A stretch of 64,000 nucleotides of DNA from Paraburkholderia oxyphila NBRC 105797 (lineage in GTDB: Bacteria; Pseudomonadota; Gammaproteobacteria; Burkholderiales; Burkholderiaceae), in NCBI RefSeq assembly GCF_000685075.1, contig NZ_BAYD01000010.1, positions 62,001 to 126,000 on the forward strand, in the 5' to 3' direction. Each line of letters begins with the position of its first letter. Position 1 is the first letter of the stretch. Below are positions 1 through 9,707 of the stretch, one piece after another. The notes beneath the pieces were generated by a model. That model saw only the letters and a list, made by a program, of their open reading frames with translations, did not search any database and was not told the DNA's origin. The position numbers were made by a program, and so were the translations under genes.

Positions 1-1
1 G

Positions 2-1195
2 GCGCTGCTTGACCAGGTCTTCCTGAAGGCGATGTCACAGCTCGACCACGACGACGCATTCAATTTCCTCGACACGCAGCGGGCTGCGCCGCCAGCGCTT
101 TTCGTCGCGTACCAGAACGCGATCGGCGCGCTCGAAACGTTCCAGGTCGCACGTGAAAAGGCCCGCTTCGATGCTGCCGCTGCGCATTTCCAACGGATCG
201 TCTGGGGGATGGCCGCAGTGGCCGCGCTCGCGGTCGTGCTCGGCTTGATCGCCCAGCGCAAGCTCGCGAAGGCGATCGTCGAGCCGATCAATCTGGCTGT
301 CGAGCACTTCGAAAGAATCGCGAAAGGCGATTTGACGGGCACTGTGGTGACGTCCCGCGAGAACGAGATGGCCTGGCTATTGAACGCCCTCAAGCAGATG
401 CAGTCCGGCCTGATCGGCACCGTGAGCCAGGTGCGCGCGAGCACGCAGACGATCGTCGGCGACGTCCGCGTGATCGCGAGCGGCAATGTCGACCTCTCCG
501 CGCGCACCGAGCAACAGTCGGCATCGCTGCAGCAGGCCGCGGCGAGCATCGAGCAATTGACCGCGGCAGTGAGCCAGAATGCGGCCAACGCCCGCGACGC
601 ACGCAGTTATGTCGAGGGCGCGGCCGGCATTGCGACGCGTGGCAAGGAGGCCATGCAGCGCGTCGTCGAGACGATGTCGGCAATCTCGGAGAGTTCCGCG
701 CGGATCTCGGGCATCGTCGGCGTCATTGAGAGCATTGCGTTTCAGACCAACATTCTCGCGTTGAACGCGGCCGTCGAGGCTGCGCGCGCGGGCGAGCAAG
801 GACGCGGCTTCGCAGTGGTCGCGACGGAGGTTCGCGGGCTCGCGCAGCGCTGCGGGTCGGCCGCGAAGGAAATCAAGGCATTGATCGGGAACGCCGGGCG
901 GCGCGTAGAAGACGGCAACGGCCTCGTCGCGCTCGCGGGCTCGACGATGGTCGAGCTCGTTACCGCGGTCGAGCGCGTGAACGCGATCATCAGCGACATC
1001 AGCGTGGCGTCCGCAGAGCAGTCTGCAGGCATCGAGCAGGTGAACGCGACGGTCACGCAAATGGAACAGACGATGCAGCGCAATACCGCGCTGGTCGAGG
1101 AGGCGGCGGCCGTCGCGCTCTCGCTCGAGGAACAGAGCGCGAGGCTCAATGAAGCGGTGGCGCAGTTCCGGCTTCGCGAAGAGGCATTGGCTTGA
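2..1195 (+). CDS. Methyl-accepting chemotaxis protein, 5'-truncated by window edge
   Basis: The frame is open from base 2, so the true start and most of the periplasmic sensor domain lie outside the window. What remains holds the second membrane segment ([20 protein letters not shown]), a HAMP linker ([20 protein letters not shown]) and a complete cytoplasmic signalling coiled coil. The hairpin tip contains [20 protein letters not shown], the diagnostic contact site for CheA and CheW. The protein would transmit a periplasmic chemical signal to the flagellar motor. No CheR-docking pentapeptide is seen at the C-terminus (ending REEALA). The ligand cannot be guessed without the N-terminus. No che genes are adjacent, so it is an orphan receptor. 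Confidence 0.95.
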   Translation, partial: ALLDQVFLKAMSQLDHDDAFNFLDTQRAAPPALFVAYQNAIGALETFQVAREKARFDAAAAHFQRIVWGMAAVAALAVVLGLIAQRKLAKAIVEPINLAVEHFERIAKGDLTGTVVTSRENEMAWLLNALKQMQSGLIGTVSQVRASTQTIVGDVRVIASGNVDLSARTEQQSASLQQAAASIEQLTAAVSQNAANARDARSYVEGAAGIATRGKEAMQRVVETMSAISESSARISGIVGVIESIAFQTNILALNAAVEAARAGEQGRGFAVVATEVRGLAQRCGSAAKEIKALIGNAGRRVEDGNGLVALAGSTMVELVTAVERVNAIISDISVASAEQSAGIEQVNATVTQMEQTMQRNTALVEEAAAVALSLEEQSARLNEAVAQFRLREEALA

Positions 1196-1481
1196 GGCGG
1201 TCGGCAGGCGATCGGCCTTATGCAAAGCCCTTTCAGTTAGCAAACTCGCAATCGTATGGTCCTCGAAAGCCACAACCTGAAAGTTGAGCCAGTAGCTGAG
1301 AAGTTACGGTTGTGATGTAACAAGGTATGAAACCGTACAGACTGCACATTTTATAACGACAAAATCTTGCAATGCAGTCGTGTCTCACCAAGCTTTCACG
1401 TAGAAATATTTTGTCACGAAAATGAAAGCGGCGGGCGGTTGCGAGACCAACGCATTAGCCCGCTACGCTAAGGAAATAAAG

Positions 1482-2786
1482 ATGAAGAAAATGCTTCCTG
1501 GCCTGGACGTTCTGCGTTTTTTTCTTGCATGCTATCTGGTTCTGTACCACACGCTCTATTATTACGCGGAGGCCAACGCGATGCCACTGGCTCAAGTGTT
1601 TAGATTCGGCGGCTGTGCGACCAGTATCTTTTTTATCTTATCCGGATTCATTCTGTCGCATGTTTACGTTGGAACGAGGCGCGGTGAAAGCATAACCATT
1701 TCCCCATCGATATTTTTTATCAATCGGTTCACCAATCTTTATCCCATACACATTATTACGTTACTGCTGGCAATTGCATTGATGGCCGTGAGTTCTCACC
1801 CATATGACGTTGAAATGAATAAGCTTGGTTCTGCACCTGGGATGATACACGCCATGAGCGCCGCGGAAGTCGAAGTCAATGCGGTTTTGCAAGTTCTGTT
1901 ACTTCAGGCATGGAATCCTTTTTATTTGGCATTCAACGTTCCGGCGTGGTCCTTGTCGGCGCTGTTTTTCTTCTATTTGTTCTTTCCGATACTCGCCCCC
2001 CGCCTGGTCTCCATGCGTCGCAAGTGGACGATGCTAATTGCAATGTGGGCTGCCTGCCTTCTCCCAGCGATCATCATTGTCGCGAACCGCTGGTATGGAG
2101 TGTGGGCGATAGGGATGCTCCATAATAATCCACTGCTGCGTCTTCCGGAATTTCTGGCGGGCATTCTCGCATACGGCATATTCGCCGGACACGCTGAGCA
2201 GATCACGGGGTTCGTCGCACGCAACCGGCGCATCGTGATACTCACGCTAGCAGCATTTTACGTTGGCGCCGCTTATCTGTTCGCGGATGCTCCGCAATCC
2301 TGGGAGGTGCTCCTCCATAACGGTGCAATTTTGCCCGCGCAAATCGCCTTGATATTCGTTGCCGCCAGCGTGCTACAAGGTGCCTCGGCGCGTGCTGCCA
2401 GATGGGCCAGGCGGCTCGGAAACGCTTCTTTGTCTATCTTCGCTCTGCAAATACCGCTTTTTACTTTATTTCTGAAAGTTCAGAAGGCGTTGGAAATTCC
2501 GTACCCGCTTCTGTCCTGCTTTCATCGATTTCATTTATGCGCCGACGCGGCACGTATAATGCCGCTGCATTTTTCGGCCTATCCGGCCTATCTCGTCATG
2601 ATTCTCTTTGCGTCGGTTCTTCTCCAGGAAAAGGTTATCGTGCCTCTTAGGGAACCCTTGCGTCGCATGTTGACGCGTCTGTGGGGTGCACCATTGCCAC
2701 CCAAGAGGCCCTCGCCTTCCAATCCAGGGACGTTGCAACGTGTCGTGCTCGGCGCCAATGAGGATCACACAACCTCCAAGGTATGA
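1482..2786 (+). CDS. Acyltransferase 3 family integral membrane protein
   Basis: 434 residues. The N-terminus carries the family signature LDVLRFFLACYLVLYHT, with the conserved Arg and His, and a second motif, NRFTNLYPIHI. About ten hydrophobic segments follow. Members (OafA type) transfer acyl groups across the inner membrane to O-antigen, exopolysaccharide or other glycans; the acceptor here is unknown. I chose ATG 1482 because AAGGAA lies 6-7 bases upstream; the in-frame ATG at 1422 would add 20 non-family residues. Codons are visibly AT-richer than in neighbouring genes (many TTT, TTA and AAT), suggesting recent transfer. It stands alone, with no glycan cluster nearby. Confidence 0.88.
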   Translation: MKKMLPGLDVLRFFLACYLVLYHTLYYYAEANAMPLAQVFRFGGCATSIFFILSGFILSHVYVGTRRGESITISPSIFFINRFTNLYPIHIITLLLAIALMAVSSHPYDVEMNKLGSAPGMIHAMSAAEVEVNAVLQVLLLQAWNPFYLAFNVPAWSLSALFFFYLFFPILAPRLVSMRRKWTMLIAMWAACLLPAIIIVANRWYGVWAIGMLHNNPLLRLPEFLAGILAYGIFAGHAEQITGFVARNRRIVILTLAAFYVGAAYLFADAPQSWEVLLHNGAILPAQIALIFVAASVLQGASARAARWARRLGNASLSIFALQIPLFTLFLKVQKALEIPYPLLSCFHRFHLCADAARIMPLHFSAYPAYLVMILFASVLLQEKVIVPLREPLRRMLTRLWGAPLPPKRPSPSNPGTLQRVVLGANEDHTTSKV

Positions 2787-3029
2787 GGATTTGCGAACGG
2801 CTCAACCTGGGGAATGCCGCTATCGCAATTGCAGGCCGCAGTAATCGCAATGGCATTGCCGCCGGGTGGGTCCGTGTCCGAAGCGGTTCCTCTGTTGCTG
2901 ATCGCAGCTCAACTGCCGAACGGCCTTGGGTGACGAGTGGGCGTCCGCTGCCCGGTCGCGGAGTCGCCATGCGCGGAACAAATATTTTTCCTACCATTGC
3001 ATGAGGCAGCCGACCTCGGGAGGCAAGCG

Positions 3030-6000
3030 GTGGGAAGCATTGGAGAGTGGTTGGCATCACTCGGCTTGTCCGAGTATGTTCAGCTCTTTGCCGAGAATGG
3101 TATCGATAAGTCGGTCCTTCGCGATCTAACGGACCAGGATCTCAAGGATCTTGGCGTCTTGCTTGGGCATCGCCGAAAAATGCTGCGCGCGATCGCCCAA
3201 CTTGGCGAAAGCGCCGTTGCTCCGACCATGGCCACGCACCTGGCACGCGAGGACGCGGACCGACGCCAGCTCACCGTCATGTTTTGCGACCTCGTCGGCT
3301 CGACTGCCCTCTCGAAGCGGCTCGATCCGGAAGACATGCGGAAGATCCTCGGCGCCTATTACCGGGGTTGCGCCGATGTCATTACCAAGGCTGGTGGCTT
3401 CATTGCCCAGTACTTGGGTGATGGTGTGCTGGCCTATTTTGGATATCCTCAGGCGCATGAGGACGATGCGGAGCGGGCTGTACGTGCTGGACTGACGCTG
3501 GTGCGAACCATCGGCAAACTCGATTCCGGGGTCGACGAAAATCTGCGCGTGCGGATAGGGATTGCTACCGGTGAAGTGGTAGTCGGAGATCTCACAGGTG
3601 ACGGCGAAGCCCAGGAGCGTGGCGTCGTCGGCGAGACGCCCAATCTCGCTGCCCGGCTGCAGACCTTGGCCGAGGCCGGAGCGGTGGTGATTTCTACGAG
3701 CACGCAGCGGCTTACCGGCGCGCTGTTTGACTATCGCGACATGGGGCTGGGCACCGTGAAGGGTTTTGACGACCCACTACAGGTTTGGCAAGTGCTCGGC
3801 CCCAGCGGGGTCGAAAGCCGCTCCGAGGCGTTGCACGCGACCACGTTGACGCCCATTGTCGGACGCGACGAAGAAATCGAACTGTTGCTCCGCCGATGGC
3901 ATCAGGCGAAAAATGGCGAGGGGCAGGTTGTGCTGCTTTCGGGCGAGCCGGGTATCGGAAAATCGCGGCTGACCACCGCTCTTGAAGAGCGGCTCCAATT
4001 CGAGCCGAACGCCCGCTTGCGGTATTTCTGCTCGCGCCACCATCAAGACAGCGCCTTCTATCCGTTCATTTCCCAGTTCGAGCGTGCGGCCGGTTTGCGG
4101 CGGGACGATACCGCTGAACAACGCCTCGACAAGCTTGAGGCGGTGCTTGCGTTCGCCGCCGACAATTTGCGCGAAGCGGCTCCGCTGGTGGCGGCGTTGC
4201 TATCGATCTCGACGGAAAGTCGATACTCAGCACTCAACCTCACGCCCCAACAGTACAAGGATAAGACGCTTAGCACGATAATTGCGCAAATCGAAGGCCT
4301 CGCAAAGCGCCAGCCGCTGCTGATATTGTTCGAAGATGTGCAGTGGGCCGACCCCAGCTCGCTCGAAGCGCTGGACCATCTTGTCGATCATATTGCAACC
4401 CTGCGTGTCCTGCTGATTGTGACCTTCCGGCCCGAGTTCGCCTCTCCGTGGATCGGCCGCCCAGGGGTGATGCTCCTTACTCTCAATCGTCTGCACCCTC
4501 GGCAACGTGCCGAGATGATCGGGCGGATAGCCCTCGGCAAGGCACTGCCGAAAGAGGTTACAGACCGGATCATCGAGCATACGGATGGAATACCGCTATT
4601 TGTCGAGGAACTGACCAAGACCGTGCTGGAGAGCGGCGTACTGCGCGAGCAGAACGGGCGCTACGTCCTCGATGGTCCGCTGCCACCACTGGCAATCCCG
4701 ATGACGCTGCACGCTTCGCTGATGGCGCGTCTCGATCGCCTGGCCCCGGCGCGGGATATAGCACAAATTGCCGCTGCAATCGGCCGGCGATTTTCTTATG
4801 AGCTCATCAGCGCGGTCGCGTCGATGCCCAAGGAGCGCCTCGACGAAGCATTGGATCATCTCGTCAGTGCCGAGCTGGTTTTTCGGCACGGGGCCCCACC
4901 GGATGCGGAATACACCTTCAAGCACGCCCTGGTGCAAGACGCCGCGTACGGCTCCTTGCTGCGGGACAGGCGACAGCAACTGCATGCCCGCATCGCAATG
5001 GCGCTCGAGAATCATTTTTTTGACGTAGCGGAGCAACAACCGGAAATCCTGGCTGAACACTGCGCCCAGGCCGGATTGACGGAAAAGGCGGCCCGGCTGT
5101 GGTGGCGTGCCGGTCACAATACTGCAAAACGCGCCGCTCATCGCGAGGCGTCGGTCTTGTTCGAGAAAGCCCTGAGTGCCTACGCGGACCTGCCGTCCTC
5201 AGCCGCGATACAAGGTGAAATCATCGACATCCGATGGGAACTTAATCACTCGCTGTATCCGCTCGGAGAATTGGCACGTGACCGGGCGAATCTGGAGAAC
5301 GCGAAACAGCTTGCCGAAGGACTTGGCGACGAGGTACGCATATCGCGCGTTCTATCAAGATTGGCTTTCACGCTCGGTTCGTTAGGCGATTTGGTCGGTG
5401 CCGTCGAGGCAGGCGAACGCGCCCTGGCGTTGGCGGAGCGGCGAAACGACCCCGATGCGAAGGCATGGGCTGCCATGATGATGGCAAGGTCACGGTATGG
5501 CCGCGGAGACTATGAACGCGCGATGGTTCATGCTCGACAGGCGCTAGATCTCCTCGATGAAAGCCAGGGCCTCGGCTCCCATGAGGCTTACGCAAGATTC
5601 ACGCGCGTCAACGCTCGTATCTGGTTGGTACTGTGTCTTGCCGAGCTCGGCCGATTCGACGAGGCTGCCGTCCTTGGGCAGGAGGCGACCGACCTGGCCC
5701 GAGGGATGAATGAGCCAGAGGAGCTGATCTTTGCTGGTCACGGTGTCGGACGGATGCACCTTATTCAAGGCAATCCCGACGTCGCTGTTGGGGCACTTGA
5801 GCCAGCACTGGCCATGTGCAAGAGCGCTGAGTTTCCAATCTACGTTCCCCGGATAGCCTCCTGTCTGGGGGCGGCGTATGCCTCACTGGGCCGGACCGAT
5901 GAGGCACTGGTTTTGCTGGAAGAGGCAGTTCGCCAAGCGACGGCGAGTAATTTAACGTTCGGACAGTCGCTAGTGCTCTCAATTTTCGGTCGGGTGTGCC

Positions 6001-6269
6001 AGCTCGCTGGTCGACAAGATGAAGCCATCACTCACGCACATGACGCCATTGATCTTGCTCGAGCCTCCGGCGAACGAGGCAACGAAGCCTGGGCCTGGTG
6101 CCTGTTGGGGGACCTTGTCTCGGACCGCAACGCTACCCCACCTCGGATCGAGGAAGCTCACAAACACTATCGCGTGGCGTTGACGATCGCCCAAGACCTT
6201 GGAATGCTTCCGTTGCGGGCACAGTGCCTGAACGGACTTTCTCGGCTGCAAAAAGATCGACGGCAATGA
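3030..6269 (+). CDS. SAM domain / class III adenylate cyclase-like / AAA ATPase / TPR protein, C-terminus frameshifted
   Basis: About 1079 residues. Order: N-terminal SAM-type helical domain (WLASLGLSEYVQLFAENGID), then a class III nucleotide cyclase homology domain with both metal-binding aspartates in context (VMFCDLVGST and YLGDGVLAYFG). Next is an AAA_16-type ATPase with Walker A GEPGIGKS and Walker B LLILFEDVQWADPSS, then TPR-like helical repeats. GTG 3030 is preferred because GGGAGG lies 6 bases upstream and it starts just before the SAM domain; an ATG-initiated form at 2937 is possible. The product stops at QKDRRQ, yet the usual family ending continues in the +1 frame, so the last repeat appears lost to a one-base insertion. 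Signal and output are unknown. Confidence 0.88.
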   Translation: MGSIGEWLASLGLSEYVQLFAENGIDKSVLRDLTDQDLKDLGVLLGHRRKMLRAIAQLGESAVAPTMATHLAREDADRRQLTVMFCDLVGSTALSKRLDPEDMRKILGAYYRGCADVITKAGGFIAQYLGDGVLAYFGYPQAHEDDAERAVRAGLTLVRTIGKLDSGVDENLRVRIGIATGEVVVGDLTGDGEAQERGVVGETPNLAARLQTLAEAGAVVISTSTQRLTGALFDYRDMGLGTVKGFDDPLQVWQVLGPSGVESRSEALHATTLTPIVGRDEEIELLLRRWHQAKNGEGQVVLLSGEPGIGKSRLTTALEERLQFEPNARLRYFCSRHHQDSAFYPFISQFERAAGLRRDDTAEQRLDKLEAVLAFAADNLREAAPLVAALLSISTESRYSALNLTPQQYKDKTLSTIIAQIEGLAKRQPLLILFEDVQWADPSSLEALDHLVDHIATLRVLLIVTFRPEFASPWIGRPGVMLLTLNRLHPRQRAEMIGRIALGKALPKEVTDRIIEHTDGIPLFVEELTKTVLESGVLREQNGRYVLDGPLPPLAIPMTLHASLMARLDRLAPARDIAQIAAAIGRRFSYELISAVASMPKERLDEALDHLVSAELVFRHGAPPDAEYTFKHALVQDAAYGSLLRDRRQQLHARIAMALENHFFDVAEQQPEILAEHCAQAGLTEKAARLWWRAGHNTAKRAAHREASVLFEKALSAYADLPSSAAIQGEIIDIRWELNHSLYPLGELARDRANLENAKQLAEGLGDEVRISRVLSRLAFTLGSLGDLVGAVEAGERALALAERRNDPDAKAWAAMMMARSRYGRGDYERAMVHARQALDLLDESQGLGSHEAYARFTRVNARIWLVLCLAELGRFDEAAVLGQEATDLARGMNEPEELIFAGHGVGRMHLIQGNPDVAVGALEPALAMCKSAEFPIYVPRIASCLGAAYASLGRTDEALVLLEEAVRQATASNLTFGQSLVLSIFGRVCQLAGRQDEAITHAHDAIDLARASGERGNEAWAWCLLGDLVSDRNATPPRIEEAHKHYRVALTIAQDLGMLPLRAQCLNGLSRLQKDRRQ

Positions 6270-6432
6270 AGCATTGGCCGAGCAACACGTAGCAGAGGCC
6301 AGCTCGCTTTGCCGGGAAACGGGCATGAAACCCCATGGTCTGGTAGAACCTCATTTCGCCTCGCACCGTTCGCCGCGAACCGTTCGCGCGCTGGCATCTC
6401 GATTACCCGAGTCGCATTACTTACTTTCCTAG
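6256..6432 (+). pseudogene. Out-of-frame C-terminal tail of the cyclase/ATPase gene
   Basis: Read one base out of phase with the upstream gene, this stretch gives IDGNEALAEQHVAEASSLCR followed by ETGM. That is a typical last TPR of the family (usually G-R-A-A-E-H-L-A-A-L-Y-R-E-M-G-M). The frame change falls at the AAAAA run 6250-6254; removing one A would join the two frames. The open frame then runs to TAG at 6430-6432, but residues after the GM motif look non-family. It overlaps the stop of the convergent binding-protein gene. A sequencing error in the homopolymer cannot be excluded. Confidence 0.6.
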
Positions 6433-7653
6433 CGCCTGGTTTGCCTTTTCGGCTGCCGCGTTCAGTGCCGCGGCGGGTTGAGCCTTTCCCAGGTAGACGG
6501 ATTGCATAGCATCCGACACTGCCTTCCCGATGTCTTCCCACCCAGCGACAGTCGGTGCGAAGCGCGCGTTCGGCAACAATGCGATGAACGCCTTGGTGTC
6601 TGGGCTATTGAATGCCGGATCGCTGGCTTCGGCCTTCGTCGTGGGCAGAAAGCCTTCCGACTTCGAGAATTCGACGCGCGGGCCCTTTGTGAAGAGGAAA
6701 TCCAGAAACTTCCAGGCGCTCTTCTTGACCCTGGAGTTCTTGAACATCATGATTGAATCGGTCACCGCATAGGTGGCTTGCGTCGTTCCGGTCGGAATGG
6801 GATCGATACCGTACTTCAGATTTGGCGCCTCCTTCGCGATCTGCTTCGACAGGACAGGCAAGGAGATAACCATCGCCACACGCCCCTGCTTGAACAGGTT
6901 CTGTACGCCTTCACGGCTATACCCGGTGACCCCCGGTTCGGTCAGACGTTCGTCTATCATCGTTTGATACATCGTTGCGGCCTTCACGCCGGCCTGCGAA
7001 TTGAAAGCAGCCTTGCCGTCCTTGCCGATCACGTCTCCGCCGTAGCTCCAGAGTCCATAATAGAAATAAACATCCGTCTCGATCTCTTTGCCTTGAAGAC
7101 CAAAGCCGGCGATTCCCATTGCTTTCAGCTTCCTGGACGCATCGATTACGTCGCTCCAGGTCTTCGGACCATTCGGATAACCCACTTTCGAAAGCAGGTC
7201 CTTGTTGTAGTACAGGGCGCGTGTTGAAGCAGCGATCGGCAAGCCATACACCTTGCCCTTGATTTCACCCGGCGTCAGCATCTGGCCAATGAAGCGGTCC
7301 TTGAAGCTCGTGTCCATGTAGCCATCAAGGGGCTCGGCGACGTCGTCGCTCACGAAGTCCAGCAACCAGCGGGTACCGACGATCGCCAGGTCCGAGTTCG
7401 CGCCACCGATGATGTCCGTCTGGAGCTTCTGTTGCAGCGTGTCCCAATTGACTTCTTCGATCTTGATCGTCGTACCAGGGTTAGCTTTCTCGAACTCCTG
7501 AGCCATCTTGTTGAAGTAGGGGCCGGTTGCGTCACTGTAGTGCGAAACGGTGATCCGGACCGTGTCGGCGTGTACCGTTACTGCCATACCTGCAAACGCA
7601 AGCGCTACGGCAATCTTGCCCAGCGCGATTGACACACCTGCTTGCAAAGACAT
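6421..7653 (-). CDS. Periplasmic sugar-binding protein of an ABC transporter (family 1 SBP)
   Basis: 410 residues with a signal peptide (ALAFAGMAVTVHADT, cleavage after HA). The mature part has the layout of family 1 solute-binding proteins: VRITVSHYSDATGPYFNKMA at the start, a TLQQKLQTDIIGG segment, YGLPIAASTRALYYNKDLL around the hinge and WKFLDFLFT near the end. It would bind a sugar or polyol in the periplasm and deliver it to a permease. AGGAG precedes the start. No permease or ATPase gene is adjacent, so it is an orphan that must partner with a transporter elsewhere or be a leftover of one. The substrate is unknown. Confidence 0.9.
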   Translation of the reverse strand: MSLQAGVSIALGKIAVALAFAGMAVTVHADTVRITVSHYSDATGPYFNKMAQEFEKANPGTTIKIEEVNWDTLQQKLQTDIIGGANSDLAIVGTRWLLDFVSDDVAEPLDGYMDTSFKDRFIGQMLTPGEIKGKVYGLPIAASTRALYYNKDLLSKVGYPNGPKTWSDVIDASRKLKAMGIAGFGLQGKEIETDVYFYYGLWSYGGDVIGKDGKAAFNSQAGVKAATMYQTMIDERLTEPGVTGYSREGVQNLFKQGRVAMVISLPVLSKQIAKEAPNLKYGIDPIPTGTTQATYAVTDSIMMFKNSRVKKSAWKFLDFLFTKGPRVEFSKSEGFLPTTKAEASDPAFNSPDTKAFIALLPNARFAPTVAGWEDIGKAVSDAMQSVYLGKAQPAAALNAAAEKANQALGK

Positions 7654-7760
7654 CTCCGATCTCCTGCGGGTCAGCCAGGGTCGCCGGCCGCGGGTTGCTT
7701 TTTGTCTCTTGTGAGAACGCTGGCACTAGCGTTATTCGGTGCTTGCAGAGTCCCCATCCA

Positions 7761-8456
7761 TCAGGGCGCAAGTTTGAACGCAGCCAATTCGATGTTATGG
7801 GTCTCAGCCTGGTTATTGAGGTACAACGTGTAAACCTCCTTAATGATTTTCTTTACACTGGGCGCATACCAATAGGTCGCGCTGAATGGCGCACTGTACA
7901 GGCGATCAAGCTGCTTTGCATTCGTCCCCCGGCTCTCTATTTTGTAGGCGTCAAATGATCCCGCAGGGACCTGAACGCGCCCGAATGCAACAACTTCGGC
8001 GTGCCCGCTCACGTCAAGGGTTCCGGACGTGAAACGCCGGACATGATGAAAGTCCCAACTTTTTCCGACCGTCATTGGAAAGCTAAGGTATCCGTTGCTT
8101 GGTTCATACGTTGTCCCGTTACCATCTCGCGTCATGTTTGCCTGATTGTCGTAATCTATTTCTTTTGGGGGGGCACCGTTCCACGAAGACGACAACGTCG
8201 TTTGTTTCTCCGTGACTGCTACCACCCTCAGAACAAGGGGGGTTCCGGGCTTGGAGTCGGCTCTTTCCCATAGAAGTGTCCACGTGTCCCCAACCTTGTA
8301 GATCGGGGCAGCAGTCGTGGGCGCACTTGGCGTAGTGGGCGCACTTGCTGGCTCTTGAGCCACGACGGGGCTTGTCAGGCAGCCGAGCAGCATTGCGGCA
8401 TAGCAAGACGGCTTCACAAACATCGACAGGTATGCCGCCACGACGAGCGTTCTCAT
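7761..8456 (-). CDS. Exported protein of unknown function (paralogue at 28475-29179)
   Basis: About 231 residues. ATG 8456 is chosen because AGGAGG stands 7 bases upstream. A signal peptide (SCYAAMLLGCLTSPVVAQ) is followed by a low-complexity ASAPTTPSAPTTAAP linker, so the mature protein is periplasmic or secreted. The body carries YKVGDTWTLLWE, NMTRDGNG, SFPMTVGKSWDF and a C-terminal TYWYAPSVKKIIKEVY. The same landmarks in the same order occur in the gene at 28475-29179, so the two are paralogues. I do not recognise a characterised family. It is transcribed in the same direction as the binding-protein gene, about 107 bases upstream of it, but no functional link is evident. Confidence 0.8.
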   Translation of the reverse strand: MRTLVVAAYLSMFVKPSCYAAMLLGCLTSPVVAQEPASAPTTPSAPTTAAPIYKVGDTWTLLWERADSKPGTPLVLRVVAVTEKQTTLSSSWNGAPPKEIDYDNQANMTRDGNGTTYEPSNGYLSFPMTVGKSWDFHHVRRFTSGTLDVSGHAEVVAFGRVQVPAGSFDAYKIESRGTNAKQLDRLYSAPFSATYWYAPSVKKIIKEVYTLYLNNQAETHNIELAAFKLAP

Positions 8457-8633
8457 GGGGTAACCTCCTGGCCGGCAAAACATGCGAACACCCAAAGGCA
8501 GCGGCGCCATGGCGTCCAGGCCAAGCGCACGACCATGTTCCCTCGGACGTCGCTGCAGTTTCGTGCCCTATCAAACATACTCAAAGTGTTCGCGCATGGC
8601 CAACAACGGGTGATCTCGTGCCAGTTCCGGCGG

Positions 8634-8837
8634 CTACTTCTGGAGCGGCTGCGCAAGATTGCGAACGATCTCCTTCAGCGCGGACAGCACGCCGCCAGGA
8701 AACATCTGCGCGAGATTCATCATGTCGCCCGGCGTCGAGCTTAGCCCACCGGTTGCATAGGCATTGACGGATTCCTGATACTGCGTGCTGTTGGCTGAGC
8801 AGGGGCGCGCCGCGCCAGCGCAAACTGAATGGGTCAT
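8634..8837 (-). CDS. Small hypothetical protein, possibly a gene remnant
   Basis: 67 codons from ATG 8837 to TAG. The C-terminal part (GDMMNLAQMFPGGVLSALKE) looks protein-like and the reading frame has normal GC-rich codon choice, but there is no signal peptide, no convincing ribosome site (GGGGCGAC) and no recognised family. It may be the 3' end of a longer gene whose front was lost. Low confidence that it is expressed. Confidence 0.3.
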   Translation of the reverse strand: MTHSVCAGAARPCSANSTQYQESVNAYATGGLSSTPGDMMNLAQMFPGGVLSALKEIVRNLAQPLQK

Positions 8838-9153
8838 GTCGCCCCGTTTGAGTCAGCCAAACAAAATTGTTGATTGTCCGCTTCGCGGTTGAATAGAGTC
8901 GACGAGATTCGAGCTATAGAGAAATGTGCGTCAGCGCACATCCAAAGTCTGGAGATACGTCAAGTATCGTAATCTGACACAGACGAAGGTTCCTCTTTGC
9001 CCGGATCGTTGGGCGACCTTCGTGATATGCGAAGGGAATCTGCCCGCCCTCTTCCCGGTGGGTCTCAAACCCGGTGTCACCACGGAGTGCGTCGAAACCA
9101 GAGCAACACGGGAATCGCGTAGCTCCATCTCCGGTGCATTGGAGGTGTCGGCC
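8838..9153. other. Intergenic region, no gene seen
   Basis: 316 bases between two divergently read small genes. No convincing reading frame. It must hold the promoter of the gene at 9154, but I cannot point to clear -35/-10 boxes. Confidence 0.4.
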
Positions 9154-9564
9154 ATGAGAACACACCATCAGACAGCTTTGGCGTTCTTGGTATTGGCGGC
9201 ATGCGTCTCCGCATTTGCTGAAGACACTCAGCCACTATCGGTTGATGAACTTCGCCAGATACTGCCAGGTGCAACCGTTCAGGTTACCTACGAAAGCGGA
9301 AATTCCGTTCGCTGGACCAATGAGGCGGACGGCACGCTCGAAGCGACTTGGCGTAACGGTCCAGAAAGTGGCGACAGTCACCACCACAGTATGGTTGGCC
9401 GCGGTACATGGCGCGTTTCCGATGAGGGCAAATTTTGTGCTCGCATTGAATGGCCCAAAAACGTCACTGACTGGTGCAGATCTGTGCTCAAGTCGGATGA
9501 CGGCACATACGCCCTTGCTTCGCAGAGCGGCGCCCCGAGTTGGAAAATGGTTGTCTCACGGTAG
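9154..9564 (+). CDS. Small periplasmic protein, DUF995-like
   Basis: 136 residues. ATG 9154 is supported by GGAGG 8 bases upstream and by the signal peptide that begins there (ALAFLVLAACVSAFAED). The mature part has LSVDELRQILPGATVQ, a central GRGTWRVSDEGKFCARIEW and a second Cys in DWCRSVLKSD. That layout (LS-x-DEL-x-x-x-LPG, then GTW with two conserved Cys) matches DUF995-type exported proteins of proteobacteria, whose function is unknown. The two cysteines probably form a disulphide. The longer reading frame from 8926 has no coding character before 9154. Confidence 0.65.
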   Translation: MRTHHQTALAFLVLAACVSAFAEDTQPLSVDELRQILPGATVQVTYESGNSVRWTNEADGTLEATWRNGPESGDSHHHSMVGRGTWRVSDEGKFCARIEWPKNVTDWCRSVLKSDDGTYALASQSGAPSWKMVVSR

Positions 9565-9707
9565 CTTCATGTTGAGGCTAGCACATCAAAGCGGCAACAC
9601 GCGGAGTCTTTCTGGTAGCCGCTTTTGGAGCGGCTGCTGACACCTGTGAGTCTCACTCGAGCGTCCCTTCCTGGCCGGCAAGCGACCGCTCACCGGCCTG
9701 CTCGCTG

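Noticed and set aside
377..1273. 298-codon antisense frame over the chemoreceptor
   Set aside because: Arg/His/Asp-rich shadow frame of a GC-rich gene, no motif and no start signal.
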